Shown here: one piece after another, positions 17,925 to 27,187 of the stretch
Numbering within the stretch: the first letter of the stretch is position 1
How the letters are laid out: each line of letters starts with the position of its first letter
Origin: DASZQY01 sp035548515
Lineage (GTDB): Bacteria; Pseudomonadota; Alphaproteobacteria; Rhizobiales; Kaistiaceae
DNA length: 64,000 nucleotides
NCBI GenBank assembly: GCA_035548515.1
Contig: DASZSW010000006.1
Span: forward strand, 16,016-80,015
Reading direction: 5' to 3'
The notes under the pieces: model-generated
Told to the model about the DNA's origin: nothing
What the model saw: only the letters and a program-made list of their open reading frames with translations
Databases searched by the model: none
Made by a program: the position numbers and the translations under genes

Positions 17925-18266
17925 ATGACGACGACCGAACTCTCCACTGTCACAATGTCCGAGCGGGCGGCGCGCCGCATCTCCAAGATTCTGGCAAAGG
18001 AAGCCAATGGGGTTGCGCTGCGCGTCAGCGTCTCGGGCGGCGGGTGCTCCGGCTTCCAGTACGGATTCGACCTCGACGCGAAACGGGCTGAGGACGACGT
18101 CGTGGTGGAGCGCGATGGCGCGGTCGTGGTGATCGACGCGGTATCGCTGCCGTACATGGGTGGCTCGGAAATCGACTTCGTGGACGACCTGATCGGGCAG
18201 TCTTTCCAAATTCACAATCCTAATGCGACCGCATCGTGTGGATGCGGAACGAGTTTCTCCATCTAA
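17925..18266 (+). CDS. erpA: Iron-sulfur cluster insertion protein (A-type carrier)
   Basis: A 113-residue A-type Fe-S carrier. The three cluster-binding Cys are in GGGCSGFQY (about residue 43) and SCGCGTSF at the C-terminus. GSEIDFVDDLIGQSFQIHNPNA is typical of the ErpA/HesB group. It is divergent from dgt over a 210-bp gap that must hold both promoters. A second A-type protein, SufA, is encoded in the suf operon; this copy stands apart, as erpA usually does. Confidence 0.9.
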   Translation: MTTTELSTVTMSERAARRISKILAKEANGVALRVSVSGGGCSGFQYGFDLDAKRAEDDVVVERDGAVVVIDAVSLPYMGGSEIDFVDDLIGQSFQIHNPNATASCGCGTSFSI

Positions 18267-18279
18267 CAGAGAGAGACGA

Positions 18280-18870
18280 ATGGCGGGGGCCAAGGGGAAA
18301 ACAAAAAAGAAGCCGCCAGCCAAGCCGGCGAAACCTGCGGCCCGACCCAAACCTTCCGTCAAGCCCGCTGCGCGATCCGCACCCGCGAAGCCTGCGCCGG
18401 TCAAAGCAGCGCCGCCGCCTCCAACACCGACACCCGTCTTTCCCGCGGCCCCTGCCCGTCCGCATGTGCCGACCAAGCCGCTGGCCGCGGGCGACTTCAC
18501 CCTCGACAAGCTGCATCAGGTCGCGCTCACGGCGACCAATCTCGATATCGCCGTCGAGTTCTATCGCGATGTGCTCGGCCTGAAGTTCATCGCCCGCTTC
18601 GATCCGCCGGGACTCGCGTTCTTCGCCTTATCTGGCGGCGCGCGGCTGCTCTTGTCGACGACGGCGTCCAGTGCCTCGCTCTATTTCATCGTCGACAGCA
18701 TGGACAGGGCGGTGGCCGAGTTGAAGAAGCGCGGGGTGTCCTTCCTCCATCCTCCCACGATGATCCACCGCGATGAAGCGGGGAACTTCGGCAAGAAGGG
18801 CAACGAGGAGTGGATGGCGTTCTTCAAGGACCCGAGCGGGAACCTGCTTGGGCTGGTGACGAAGAAGTAG
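18280..18870 (+). CDS. VOC-family (glyoxalase/bleomycin-resistance fold) protein with Lys/Pro-rich tail
   Basis: A 196-residue protein. The first about 70 residues are Lys-, Pro- and Ala-rich (KTKKKPPAKPAKPAARPK), probably disordered. A single VOC domain follows (KLHQVALTATNLDIAVEFYRDVLGLKF to FFKDPSGNLLGLVTKK). The usual last metal ligand of the fold (Glu in DPDGNxxEL) is Gly here, so metal-dependent catalysis is uncertain. The ATG at 18280 is preceded by GAGAGA, 13 bp after erpA, so the two may be cotranscribed. The substrate is unknown. Confidence 0.8.
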   Translation: MAGAKGKTKKKPPAKPAKPAARPKPSVKPAARSAPAKPAPVKAAPPPPTPTPVFPAAPARPHVPTKPLAAGDFTLDKLHQVALTATNLDIAVEFYRDVLGLKFIARFDPPGLAFFALSGGARLLLSTTASSASLYFIVDSMDRAVAELKKRGVSFLHPPTMIHRDEAGNFGKKGNEEWMAFFKDPSGNLLGLVTKK

Positions 18871-18939
18871 CGCGGCTTTTCACTCGGCCGAAGCAGAACA
18901 GAAACCCAACCCTCCTTCAAGGGAGCTTGGCCGCCGCAC

Positions 18940-20421
18940 CTACTGGAACGCGGACTCCGCGAAACTCCGCAGTTTGCGGGAGTGCAGCCGCTCGGGCGCC
19001 ATTGCGCGGAGCTTCTCCATCGCACGAATGCCGATCTCCAGATGCTGATCCACCTGACGGCGATAGAAGTCCGACGCCATGCCGGGCAGCTTGAGTTCGC
19101 CGTGGAGCGGCTTGTCGGAAACACAGAGCAGCGTGCCGTAGGGCACGCGGAAGCGGAAACCGTTCCCGGCGATGGCGGCCGACTCCATATCGAGCGCGAT
19201 CGCGCGCGACTGCGAGAAGCGACGCACCGGTTCGCGCTGATCGCGCAGTTCCCAGTTACGGTCATCGACGCTGGCGACGGTGCCTGTGCGCATGATCGAC
19301 TTCAGCTCGAAGCCCTCGAGGCCGGTCACTTCCGCGACAGCCTCCTCGAGCGCGATCTGCACTTCGGCAAGCGCGGGGATCGGGATCCACGTCGGGAGAT
19401 CCGCGTCCAGCACGTGATCTTCGCGGACATAGCCGTGCGCCAGGACGTAGTCGCCCAGCGCCTGCGTGTTGCGCAGCCCTGCGCAGTGGCCGAGCATCAG
19501 CCACGCGTGCGGGCGCAGCACCGCGATATGGTCGGTGATGGTCTTGGCGTTGGAAGGGCCGATACCGATGTTCACCATCGTCAGGCCGGCGTGGCCCGGG
19601 CGCGTCAGGTGATATGCCGGCATTTGCGGCAGGCGGAGCGCCGCGCCGGCGGTCCGCTTCTCGCCGCGGGTGGTGACGATGTTGCCGGGCTCGACGAAGC
19701 TTTCGTAGCCGCCCTCGCCCGTAGCGATCATCTGCCTGGCCTTCTCGACAAAGCCATCGACGTAGAACTGGTAGTTCGTGAAGATCACGAAGTTCTGGAA
19801 ATAATCCGGCTTGGTCGCCGTGTAATGCGGCAGGCGATGGAGCGAATAGTCGACGCGCGGCGCCGTGAACGGCCCCAGCGGCATGGGCTCGCCCGGCGGC
19901 GGATCGTAAGTGCCGTTGACGATCGCATCGTCCATCACTGCCAGGTCGGGCACATCGAACATATCGCGGAGCGGCCGGTCGATCTTGTCGGCGACCTGGC
20001 CTTCGACGTGAACGCCGTCTGGGAATGCAAAATGCAGCGGGATCGGCAAGGCGGACGGGCCGATCTCTACCGGGCGGCCATGGTTGCGAATGAGGAGGCG
20101 GATCTGCTCCGTGAGATAGGCTCGGAACAGCGACGGCTGCGTCACCGTCGCGGAGTATTGCCCGGGCCCCGCGACGTGACCGTATGACAGCCGCGAGTCG
20201 ACCTTGGCATAGGACAGCGTCTCGAACCTGATCTCCGGATACGTCGCGCGCACGCGGCCGGGGAGATGCTTGGTCTTCAGCAGCGACGCGAAGCGCTCGC
20301 GGATGAACGCCGTCTGTATCTCGTAGATCAGCTCAAGCCGCGCGACAGCAGCTTCCGCATCTTCGAACGCTTCGAAGGCAATAGGCTGCGGCCGGTCGAA
20401 CTGGCTGTCGTCGGATTTCAT
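18940..20421 (-). CDS. amn: AMP nucleosidase
   Basis: A 493-residue enzyme that splits AMP into adenine and ribose 5-phosphate. The N-terminal Amn-specific domain (LIYEIQTAFIRERF to YEIRFETLSY-like YPEIRFETLSYAKVDSR) is followed by the nucleoside phosphorylase-type domain, with MVNIGIGPSNAKTITDHIAVLRP (about residue 300) and ALDMESAAIAGNGFRFRVPYGTLLCVSDKPLHGELK (about 425), where DMES binds ribose. The ATG at 20421 was chosen over an upstream in-frame GTG/ATG because it begins the family N-terminus. Length matches the family (about 485-500). Confidence 0.95.
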   Translation of the reverse strand: MKSDDSQFDRPQPIAFEAFEDAEAAVARLELIYEIQTAFIRERFASLLKTKHLPGRVRATYPEIRFETLSYAKVDSRLSYGHVAGPGQYSATVTQPSLFRAYLTEQIRLLIRNHGRPVEIGPSALPIPLHFAFPDGVHVEGQVADKIDRPLRDMFDVPDLAVMDDAIVNGTYDPPPGEPMPLGPFTAPRVDYSLHRLPHYTATKPDYFQNFVIFTNYQFYVDGFVEKARQMIATGEGGYESFVEPGNIVTTRGEKRTAGAALRLPQMPAYHLTRPGHAGLTMVNIGIGPSNAKTITDHIAVLRPHAWLMLGHCAGLRNTQALGDYVLAHGYVREDHVLDADLPTWIPIPALAEVQIALEEAVAEVTGLEGFELKSIMRTGTVASVDDRNWELRDQREPVRRFSQSRAIALDMESAAIAGNGFRFRVPYGTLLCVSDKPLHGELKLPGMASDFYRRQVDQHLEIGIRAMEKLRAMAPERLHSRKLRSFAESAFQ

Positions 20422-20515
20422 GGAGTCGGCACCTTTCAGGGTGCGCCGGACTGTCTGCCAGCGCCCTCTCCGGGTCAAGGTGCCTAGCCGACGACCTTGA
20501 AGATGGCGTGAATGG

Positions 20516-20941
20516 TCAGGTTTTCAGCGTCGCATCGACGGTGATCTTCACCGCCGAAAGCGCGCGAGAGACCGGGCAGTTCTGGCGGGTGCCGTCGGCG
20601 ATCCTGGCGAAGGTGGCCTGGTCGATGTCCGGCACATCGGCGCCGGTGGTGAGATCGATGCGGGTGATGGTCGGCTTGCCGTCAACGACGTCGAAGTGAA
20701 GCGCCGCGGTGGTGCGGATGTCGACCGGCTTGTAGCCGGCATTGGTGAGATCGGCCGACAGCGCCATCGAGAAGCAGCCGGCCTGTGCCGCGGCGATCAG
20801 TTCCTCGGGATTGGTGCCGCCGCCATCCGAGAATCGCGAGGCCCACGAGAAGGCGCCGTTGTAAGCGCCCCCGAAGCGCATGTGGCCCCGCCCCTCCTTG
20901 AGGTTGCCCTGCCATTCCGCTTCAGAGGTCCTGACCGACAT
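20516..20941 (-). CDS. OsmC-family peroxiredoxin
   Basis: A 141-residue organic hydroperoxide-detoxifying protein of the OsmC type. The two redox Cys are in AAAQAGCFSMALSADL (about residue 60) and QNCPVSRAL (about 124). The sequence SDGGGTNPEELIAAAQAG is the classic OsmC run. The ATG at 20941 is preceded by AGGAA. It lies 94 bp upstream of amn in the same direction and is divergent from xth over 81 bp. Confidence 0.92.
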   Translation of the reverse strand: MSVRTSEAEWQGNLKEGRGHMRFGGAYNGAFSWASRFSDGGGTNPEELIAAAQAGCFSMALSADLTNAGYKPVDIRTTAALHFDVVDGKPTITRIDLTTGADVPDIDQATFARIADGTRQNCPVSRALSAVKITVDATLKT

Positions 20942-21018
20942 TGTCACGCGTTCCTTGTATCCGCCACTCACCAGGGGCGCATATCTAGGACTCGCCCCCA
21001 CGAGAGGCTAGCCTGCGT

Positions 21019-21808
<790 letters not shown>

Positions 21809-21862
21809 GTTGGTCTCGCGGTTGTGATTTGAGCCGTCGCATTCGCCGCATACCATCGGGCT

Positions 21863-22252
21863 ATGCGCACCGCCCTCGCCGCTGCCATCGTGTCGCTCGC
21901 CGCTCCGGCATTCGCGGAAGATGCGGCTCCGCCTGCCAGCACCACGCCTGCCCCGGCGACGCTGGCCTGCACCAACGCCGGCCTCCACTACGCTGTCGGA
22001 GAATTCGCCTGCATTGCGGCATGCCACGGCGAGCGTCGGCTGGCGCGTTGCGACGCGGTGGCGGAGAAAGCCACCTGGACATACGTGCAGGAGAATTGCC
22101 CGAGCGCGATGATCAATCCGCCGTGGCCAAGCGAATGGTCGGAGGTACCGGCGCTCGCCGCCATGTCGCCGCGGCCCGTCAACGTCAATCGCAGCGTGGC
22201 GGCACCCGACGTGCGGTTCGCCTTCGTGGCGTTCAACAGTAAGCAGCGCTAG
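21863..22252 (+). CDS. Small secreted Cys-containing protein of unknown function
   Basis: A 129-residue protein with a cleavable signal peptide (MRTALAAAIVSLAAPAFAED, AFA cleavage motif). The mature part has five Cys (ACTNAG, FACIAACHG, ARCDA, ENCPSA), which suggests disulfides in the periplasm, and ends in a Val/Pro-rich tail. I do not recognise a family. It is 54 bp downstream of xth on the same strand, and its stop shares CTAG with the exoR-like gene. Confidence 0.7.
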   Translation: MRTALAAAIVSLAAPAFAEDAAPPASTTPAPATLACTNAGLHYAVGEFACIAACHGERRLARCDAVAEKATWTYVQENCPSAMINPPWPSEWSEVPALAAMSPRPVNVNRSVAAPDVRFAFVAFNSKQR

Positions 22253-23220
22253 TTGGTAGCCGTCGGAGGGTTGGCCGCAACCATCGAGGCGTTCGCCTTC
22301 AGCCACTGATCGGCGCGCAGCTTGGCGGAGTTCCACTCGTCTTCGGTGGCGGCGGAGCGCGCCTCCTCGTGCATGTCGGCGATCCAGCGCACGCCACCGC
22401 CGGAACGCTCCAGCGCGATGGTGAGCATCATCAGGCCCTCCACCGGCTGGCGGAACAGGCCGTCGCCCTCAAACAGGATATGGCCGAGTAACGCCTCGCC
22501 ATCGATCGAACCATAGTCGGCGGCCTGCTTCGCCCACTTGGCCGCCTCGCGCGGGCTCTTGGTCGCGTCCTTGCCGTCAAGGTGATCCTGCGCCAGCTCG
22601 AGCGACACTTCGATCGCCAGCGCCTTGGCGTCGGGGTTGCCCTTGTCAGCCGAAAGCTTTGCCCACTTGGCGGCCTGCACCAGATCGCGGTCGCCACCCT
22701 CGCCGTTGTAGTACATTTTCGCGAGATTGAGCTGCGCGTCGGAATTGCCGAACAGCGATGCGGCGTAAGTGAACGCCTGACGGGCGCGGCCCATGTCGGG
22801 CTTCACCTTCGAGTTCGGGATGCCGCTCTTGTAGTAGTTGCCGAGCCGCACATAGGCGTTGGAGACGTACGGCGCGGCTTCGGCATCGACCGAGTCGTCG
22901 TCGTTGGAATTGGAAATCACCTCGCCGAACAGCTGGAACGCCTTGGCGTCGTCGCGGGTGACGCCATCGCCGTCGGCGTACATGCGGGCAAGCTTCCACT
23001 GCGCCCCGGCGATGCCCTTCTGGGCCGCGAAGTCGAGTGCCTCGGCGGCGGTTGTCTTGTCGCCGCTCTTGTACTGGTCGAGTCCGTAGGTAAAGGCCTC
23101 GGCCGGAGGAGTCTCGGCGTTGAGGTCCTTGATCTCGAACGCGAAGGCGGAGCCGACGCCGAGCGCCGACAACACAACCGCCGAACTCAGAACGCTAGAT
23201 ATCCGCATAGGTCGTCGCAT
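22249..23220 (-). CDS. exoR: ExoR-like Sel1-repeat periplasmic protein
   Basis: A 323-residue protein with a signal peptide (MRISSVLSS...GVGSAFAFE) and Sel1-like repeats (ALDFAAQKGIAGAQWKLARMYADGDGV, then FTYAASLFGNSDAQLNLAKMYYNGEGG, AKWAKLSADKGNPDAKAL, AKWAKQAADYGSIDGEALLG). The stretch GIPNSKVKPDMGRARQAF resembles ExoR of Rhizobium, a periplasmic inhibitor of the ExoS-ChvI two-component system that controls exopolysaccharide and motility. The start at 23220 has GGAG 6 bases upstream (on the coding strand) and lies 26 bp inside the 3' end of ilvD, so the two genes overlap in different frames. ExoR function is inferred from resemblance; no exoS or chvI is in the window. Confidence 0.72.
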   Translation of the reverse strand: MRRPMRISSVLSSAVVLSALGVGSAFAFEIKDLNAETPPAEAFTYGLDQYKSGDKTTAAEALDFAAQKGIAGAQWKLARMYADGDGVTRDDAKAFQLFGEVISNSNDDDSVDAEAAPYVSNAYVRLGNYYKSGIPNSKVKPDMGRARQAFTYAASLFGNSDAQLNLAKMYYNGEGGDRDLVQAAKWAKLSADKGNPDAKALAIEVSLELAQDHLDGKDATKSPREAAKWAKQAADYGSIDGEALLGHILFEGDGLFRQPVEGLMMLTIALERSGGGVRWIADMHEEARSAATEDEWNSAKLRADQWLKANASMVAANPPTATN

Positions 23221-24919
23221 CCGCCGCTCCACCCGGATGCGTGACGGCGCCCTTGCGCGCCGGACCCACACCCTGGGCGTACTTCCAAATGGCCCCACTC
23301 TTGTAGTGACTTTCCCGCGGCTTCCACTCTCTCTTCCGCGCCGCCAATGTGGCGTCGTCAAGACGCACTGAAAGCATTCCTGTGGTGGCGTCGATGTCGA
23401 TGATGTCGCCATCGCGGATGAGCCCAATCGGGCCGCCTTCCGCGGCTTCCGGGCCAACGTGGCCGACGCAGAGACCGCGCGTGCCGCCCGAAAAACGACC
23501 ATCAGTGACGAGCGCCACTTTTTCGCCCGAGCCTTGCCCGTAAAGCGCCGCCGTGGTCGACAGCATTTCCGGCATGCCGGGACCGCCGCGCGGGCCGACG
23601 TAGCGAATGACGAGCACGTCGCCATCCTTGTATTCGCGCTTCTCGACGGCGGCGAAACACTCCTGCTCCGTATCGAAGCAGCGCGCCGGGCCGGAGAACT
23701 TCTGCATCTTCAGGCCGGCGACCTTCACGATGGCGCCGTCCGGCGCCAGATTGCCCCTGAGGCCGACGACTCCGCCGGTCGGCTTCATCGGCTTGGTCGC
23801 CTCGTGGACGACGTCCTGGTTGGGGTTCCACTCGACGTTCTTGAGGTTCTCCGCGATCGTGCGGCCGGTGACCGTCATGCAGTCGCCGTGCAGGTAGCCG
23901 GCGTCGAGCAGCGTCTTCATCACCATCGGGATGCCGCCGGCCTCGAACAGATCCTTGGCGACGTACTTGCCGCCCGGCTTCATGTCGACGATGTATGGCG
24001 TGCGCTTGAAGATTTCGGCGACATCGAACAGGTCGAACTCGATGCCTGCCTCATGAGCGATAGCCGGCAGATGCAGGCCCGCGTTGGTCGAGCCACCCGA
24101 CGCGGCGACGACGACGGCGGCATTCTCCAGCGCCTGGCGGGTGACGATGTCGCGCGGACGGATGTTGCGGGCGATGAGCTCCATCACCTTCTCGCCGGCC
24201 GCGTAGCAGAACTGGTCGCGGAATTCGTAAGGAGCGGGCGCGCCGGCCGAGTACGGCAGCGCGAGGCCGATCGCTTCGGAGACCATCGCCATGGTGTTGG
24301 CGGTAAACTGGCCGCCGCAGGCGCCGGCCGACGGGCACGCGACCTGCTCCAGCTCGAGCAGGTCCTCGTCGCTCATCTTGCCGACCGAGTGGAGACCGAC
24401 GGCTTCGAATACATCGACGACGGTGACATCGCGGCCCTTGAAACGGCCGGGCAGGATCGACCCGCCGTAGATGAACACCGACGGCACGTTGAGGCGGACC
24501 ATCGCCATCATCATACCGGGAAGAGATTTGTCGCAGCCGGCCATGCCGACGAGCGCGTCGTAGCCGTGGCCGCGGATCGTCAGCTCGACCGAGTCGGCGA
24601 TGACCTCGCGCGACGGGAGCGATGCCTTCATGCCCTCGTGCCCCATGGCGATGCCATCGGTCACGGTGATGGTGCAGAATTCGCGCGGCGTGCCGTTGGC
24701 GGCGGCGACGCCCTTCTTCACGGCCTGCGCCTGGCGCATCAACGAGATGTTGCAGGGAGCCGCTTCGTTCCAGCAGGTGGCGACGCCGACGAAGGGCTGG
24801 TGGATCTGCTGTGGCGAGAGACCCATCGCGTAGTAGTACGAACGGTGCGGCGCGTGCTCAGGCCCCTCCGTCACATGCCGGCTGGGCAACTTCCGCTTGT
24901 CGACAACGCGCGCTTCCAT
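23195..24919 (-). CDS. ilvD: Dihydroxy-acid dehydratase
   Basis: A 574-residue Fe-S enzyme of valine, leucine and isoleucine synthesis (dihydroxy-acid to keto-acid). The cluster-binding Cys are in GMAGCDKSLPGMMMA (about residue 120) and ACPSAGACGGQFTANTMAM (about 190). The conserved GSTNAGLHLPAIAHEAG and VGPRGGPGMPEM are seen too. The ATG at 24919 (MEARVVDKRKLPSRH) is favoured over one 10 codons upstream. It overlaps exoR downstream. Confidence 0.96.
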   Translation of the reverse strand: MEARVVDKRKLPSRHVTEGPEHAPHRSYYYAMGLSPQQIHQPFVGVATCWNEAAPCNISLMRQAQAVKKGVAAANGTPREFCTITVTDGIAMGHEGMKASLPSREVIADSVELTIRGHGYDALVGMAGCDKSLPGMMMAMVRLNVPSVFIYGGSILPGRFKGRDVTVVDVFEAVGLHSVGKMSDEDLLELEQVACPSAGACGGQFTANTMAMVSEAIGLALPYSAGAPAPYEFRDQFCYAAGEKVMELIARNIRPRDIVTRQALENAAVVVAASGGSTNAGLHLPAIAHEAGIEFDLFDVAEIFKRTPYIVDMKPGGKYVAKDLFEAGGIPMVMKTLLDAGYLHGDCMTVTGRTIAENLKNVEWNPNQDVVHEATKPMKPTGGVVGLRGNLAPDGAIVKVAGLKMQKFSGPARCFDTEQECFAAVEKREYKDGDVLVIRYVGPRGGPGMPEMLSTTAALYGQGSGEKVALVTDGRFSGGTRGLCVGHVGPEAAEGGPIGLIRDGDIIDIDATTGMLSVRLDDATLAARKREWKPRESHYKSGAIWKYAQGVGPARKGAVTHPGGAADATTYADI

Positions 24920-25242
24920 GCTTTCCTCGTCAGGCCAACACACACCCAAGGAACGCCCGGCAAAAGCACCGGACTCCCAAGCGTCCTGGCATCGGCACGG
25001 GCTCCCGTTCGCCGCCTAGGCGCCGTTCTTGACCCCGTGAATACCAGGCTGCTTGCCCCCCTACGGCAGGTCGCCTGATCGCCTCCACCTTCAGTCTCAG
25101 TTTATGGCTGAAAGGTGGTGCAGAATGGTTAGTAAAGCGGATCGGTTAACTTCTCGCAACACTGTGGCGGCGACGCCACACGACGTATGCCTGTTTGCGA
25201 GGCAGACTCCCCGGCGATGATTCCTTGAGGAGGCTTCCGTCC
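24920..25242. other. Intergenic region with one imperfect hairpin
   Basis: This 323-bp divergent gap lies between ilvD and a small membrane-protein gene. I see no convincing coding sequence in it. An inverted repeat pairs CCACCTTCAG (25085-25094) with CTGAAAGGTGG (25108-25118), with one bulged base and a 13-base loop. The next about 40 bases are relatively AT-rich (GGTTAGTAAAGCGG, GGTTAACTTC). It should contain promoters for both genes, and the hairpin could be an operator or leader structure, but nothing diagnostic is visible. Confidence 0.4.
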
Positions 25243-25626
25243 ATGATCACCATTCCCCACCGCTTCATGCTCACCGGCGTCCTGTTTGCCATCGTCGGAA
25301 TGGGCGTCGGCATCTGGATGGGATCAACTGGTCCGGCCGTCTTCAACTTCGCGCCCGTGCATGCACACATCAACCTTGTCGGCTGGGCGACGTTGATGCT
25401 GTTCGGCCTCTGGTATCGCGGCGAAGCCGCCGCCGCCGGATCGACGTTGGCCGAGGTACACTATTGGGTGGCGCTGGTCGGCGCGGTCTGCCTCGTGCTC
25501 GGCATCGTAGGCGCCGTGGCGCCGAACCCGAGCCTGGACCTGCTGGTCATCCCGGGTTCGCTGCTGACGCTGATCTCGATGCTGATCTTCCTCTGGACGG
25601 TGTGGAAGGCGTCGCGGAAGGCATAG
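25243..25626 (+). CDS. Small four-helix membrane protein, heme-copper oxidase subunit I-like
   Basis: A 127-residue protein with about four transmembrane helices (LTGVLFAIVGMGVGIWMG, INLVGWATLMLFGLWY, YWVALVGAVCLVLGIVGAV, LLVIPGSLLTLISMLIFLW). The run FAPVHAHINLVGWATLMLFGLWY resembles a conserved helix of cytochrome oxidase/NO reductase subunit I, where His binds heme, but the protein is far too short to be an oxidase. The role is unknown; heme or quinol binding is only a suggestion. The ATG at 25243 has GAGGAGG about 11 bases upstream. It converges on the GST gene with a 4-bp gap. Confidence 0.75.
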   Translation: MITIPHRFMLTGVLFAIVGMGVGIWMGSTGPAVFNFAPVHAHINLVGWATLMLFGLWYRGEAAAAGSTLAEVHYWVALVGAVCLVLGIVGAVAPNPSLDLLVIPGSLLTLISMLIFLWTVWKASRKA

Positions 25627-25630
25627 CTGC

Positions 25631-26335
25631 CTACCGCTGCCCGTAGAGAATTTTCCGCTCGGCTTCCTTGTCCTCCAGCTTCGTCTCCGGCGCGGGTGGC
25701 GGCTTTACCGCCAGCCCGCGCTGCACGGCCGGGCGCGCGTTGATGCGATCGTGCCAGGCCTCGACGTTACGGAATTCGGCGATGTCGATGTCGCGCAGAT
25801 GCCAGTTCCGCACCCAGCCGAACAGCGCCATGTCGGCGATGGAATAGTCGTCGGCTACGTAGTCCCTGCCCTCCAGCCGCGTGTTCATCACACGATAGAG
25901 ACGGTGGGTCTCGTTGCCGTAGCGGGTAAGCGCGTAGGGTATCTTTTCCGGCGCGGCGTTCCGGAAATGGCCATACTGACCAAACATCGGACCAACACCG
26001 CCCATCTGCCACATCAACCACTCGTCCACGACAACACGCTCGCGCGGATTGCGCCCGTGGAAGCGGCCGAACTTGTCGGCGAGGTAGATCATGATCGCGG
26101 CAGACTCGAAGATCGAGATCGGCTTTCCGTCCGGCCCCTCCGGGTCGACGACCGCGGGAATGCGGTTGTTCGGTGCGATCGCGAGAAAGTCCGGCTTGAA
26201 CTGCTCGCCCTTGCCAATGTTCACGAAGTGCGTGGTGTACGGGACGCCCAGCTCCTCGAGGAGGATCGAGATTTTGTAGCCGTTGGGCGTGGTCCAATAA
26301 TACAGATCGATAGGTTTGGTCTGTTTCGCGGTCAC
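25631..26335 (-). CDS. Glutathione S-transferase, YfcG/YghU-type
   Basis: A cytosolic GST of about 234 residues. The N-terminal thioredoxin fold has IDLYYWTTPNGYKISILLEELGVPY (TPNG is typical of the Nu/YfcG group), KGEQFKPDFLAIAPNNRIPAVVD (cis-Pro) and SIFESAAIMIYLADKFG (glutathione-binding ES). The all-helical C-domain has YSIADMALFGWV. Members of this group often have disulfide reductase activity. The start is uncertain: GTG at 26335 gives the family N-terminus, while an ATG at 26395 would add 20 residues. It is convergent with the small membrane-protein gene. Confidence 0.88.
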   Translation of the reverse strand: MTAKQTKPIDLYYWTTPNGYKISILLEELGVPYTTHFVNIGKGEQFKPDFLAIAPNNRIPAVVDPEGPDGKPISIFESAAIMIYLADKFGRFHGRNPRERVVVDEWLMWQMGGVGPMFGQYGHFRNAAPEKIPYALTRYGNETHRLYRVMNTRLEGRDYVADDYSIADMALFGWVRNWHLRDIDIAEFRNVEAWHDRINARPAVQRGLAVKPPPAPETKLEDKEAERKILYGQR

Positions 26336-26646
26336 GGGGAGACTTTCGGCAGCGGGAGGAGCTTCGCGGCGGAGAATGTAGGCCGTCCCGCCCATCCGTC
26401 GAGGTCGTCGCCACCGCGCCAGTGCATCCGCCGAAGCGCCAGGACCCGGCAGCGCGTGCCCAGAGCAGGCCGACGCCGCGCGCGGCCTTTCTCGCGTGCG
26501 GCCTTCTCGCGATCGGCGAGGCGGGTTGCGGTGGCTGGTCCATCGTCAAAGTTACGCGCACTGACAGACTATCGCCTGGCTGCTAGCGTCATCCCGTATC
26601 ACTCGCCAGCCGGCATCGTCCCGGCGCCATCAACCGGAAGGACCGC
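26336..26646. other. Intergenic region without recognisable features
   Basis: This 311-bp gap lies between the divergent GST and periplasmic cupin genes. It is GC-rich on the GST side and somewhat more mixed near 26550-26600. I see no conserved coding frame, repeat or hairpin. If the GST starts at the ATG at 26395, the gap shrinks to 251 bp. It must contain the cupin promoter, but I cannot place it. Confidence 0.3.
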
Positions 26647-27078
26647 ATGCGCCCCTCATGGCTCGTAGCTGCTGCCATATTCTCGTTCGTCGCATCCAGT
26701 GCAGTGGCGGAGGAGCCTTACGAGGCCTTCGGTTCGTCCGGTGAGCCGCTGCTAGAGGCTACGGAGACCGTCGACGGCACGACGCTGGCCTATCCTACCG
26801 TGGGCGCCGCGCGCCTGTTCTCCATACGGCTGACGGTCGAGCCCGGCGGCCGCACGCTCCTGCACCATCATCCGGTGCCGACGTATGTCTATGTGCTCGA
26901 AGGCGAGTTCGAGCTGCACTACGGCGACACGGTCAAGACGTTCAAGGCCGGCGAGGCCCTGGTCGAGCCGCTCAACAAGCCGACGCAGGTCTTCAATCGC
27001 GGGACCGTGCCGCTGAAGATGCTGGTCGTGCAGATCGAAAGCACCGAGATCGAAGGCGCGGCGCCGGAGCATCCGTAG
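26647..27078 (+). CDS. Exported cupin-domain protein
   Basis: A 143-residue protein with a signal peptide (MRPSWLVAAAIFSFVASSAVAEE) and one cupin domain. Motif 1 is the metal-binding TLLHHHPVPTYVYVLEGEFEL (three consecutive His, then Glu) and motif 2 is around EPLNKPTQVFNRG, where the last His ligand appears replaced by Gln. It is periplasmic and probably metal-binding. The substrate is unknown. Its nearest neighbours are divergent (GST) and convergent (GNAT), so it stands alone. Confidence 0.82.
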   Translation: MRPSWLVAAAIFSFVASSAVAEEPYEAFGSSGEPLLEATETVDGTTLAYPTVGAARLFSIRLTVEPGGRTLLHHHPVPTYVYVLEGEFELHYGDTVKTFKAGEALVEPLNKPTQVFNRGTVPLKMLVVQIESTEIEGAAPEHP

Positions 27079-27187
27079 GTCGCGTCCTCTCCGCTGAGGG
27101 CTATCGCCCCGGTGCCTCGCGTGGCCGTGCTCGATCAGCCACGTGACGTGCCGATGTGGCCGCTGCCTCTGATGACGGCGACGCGTG

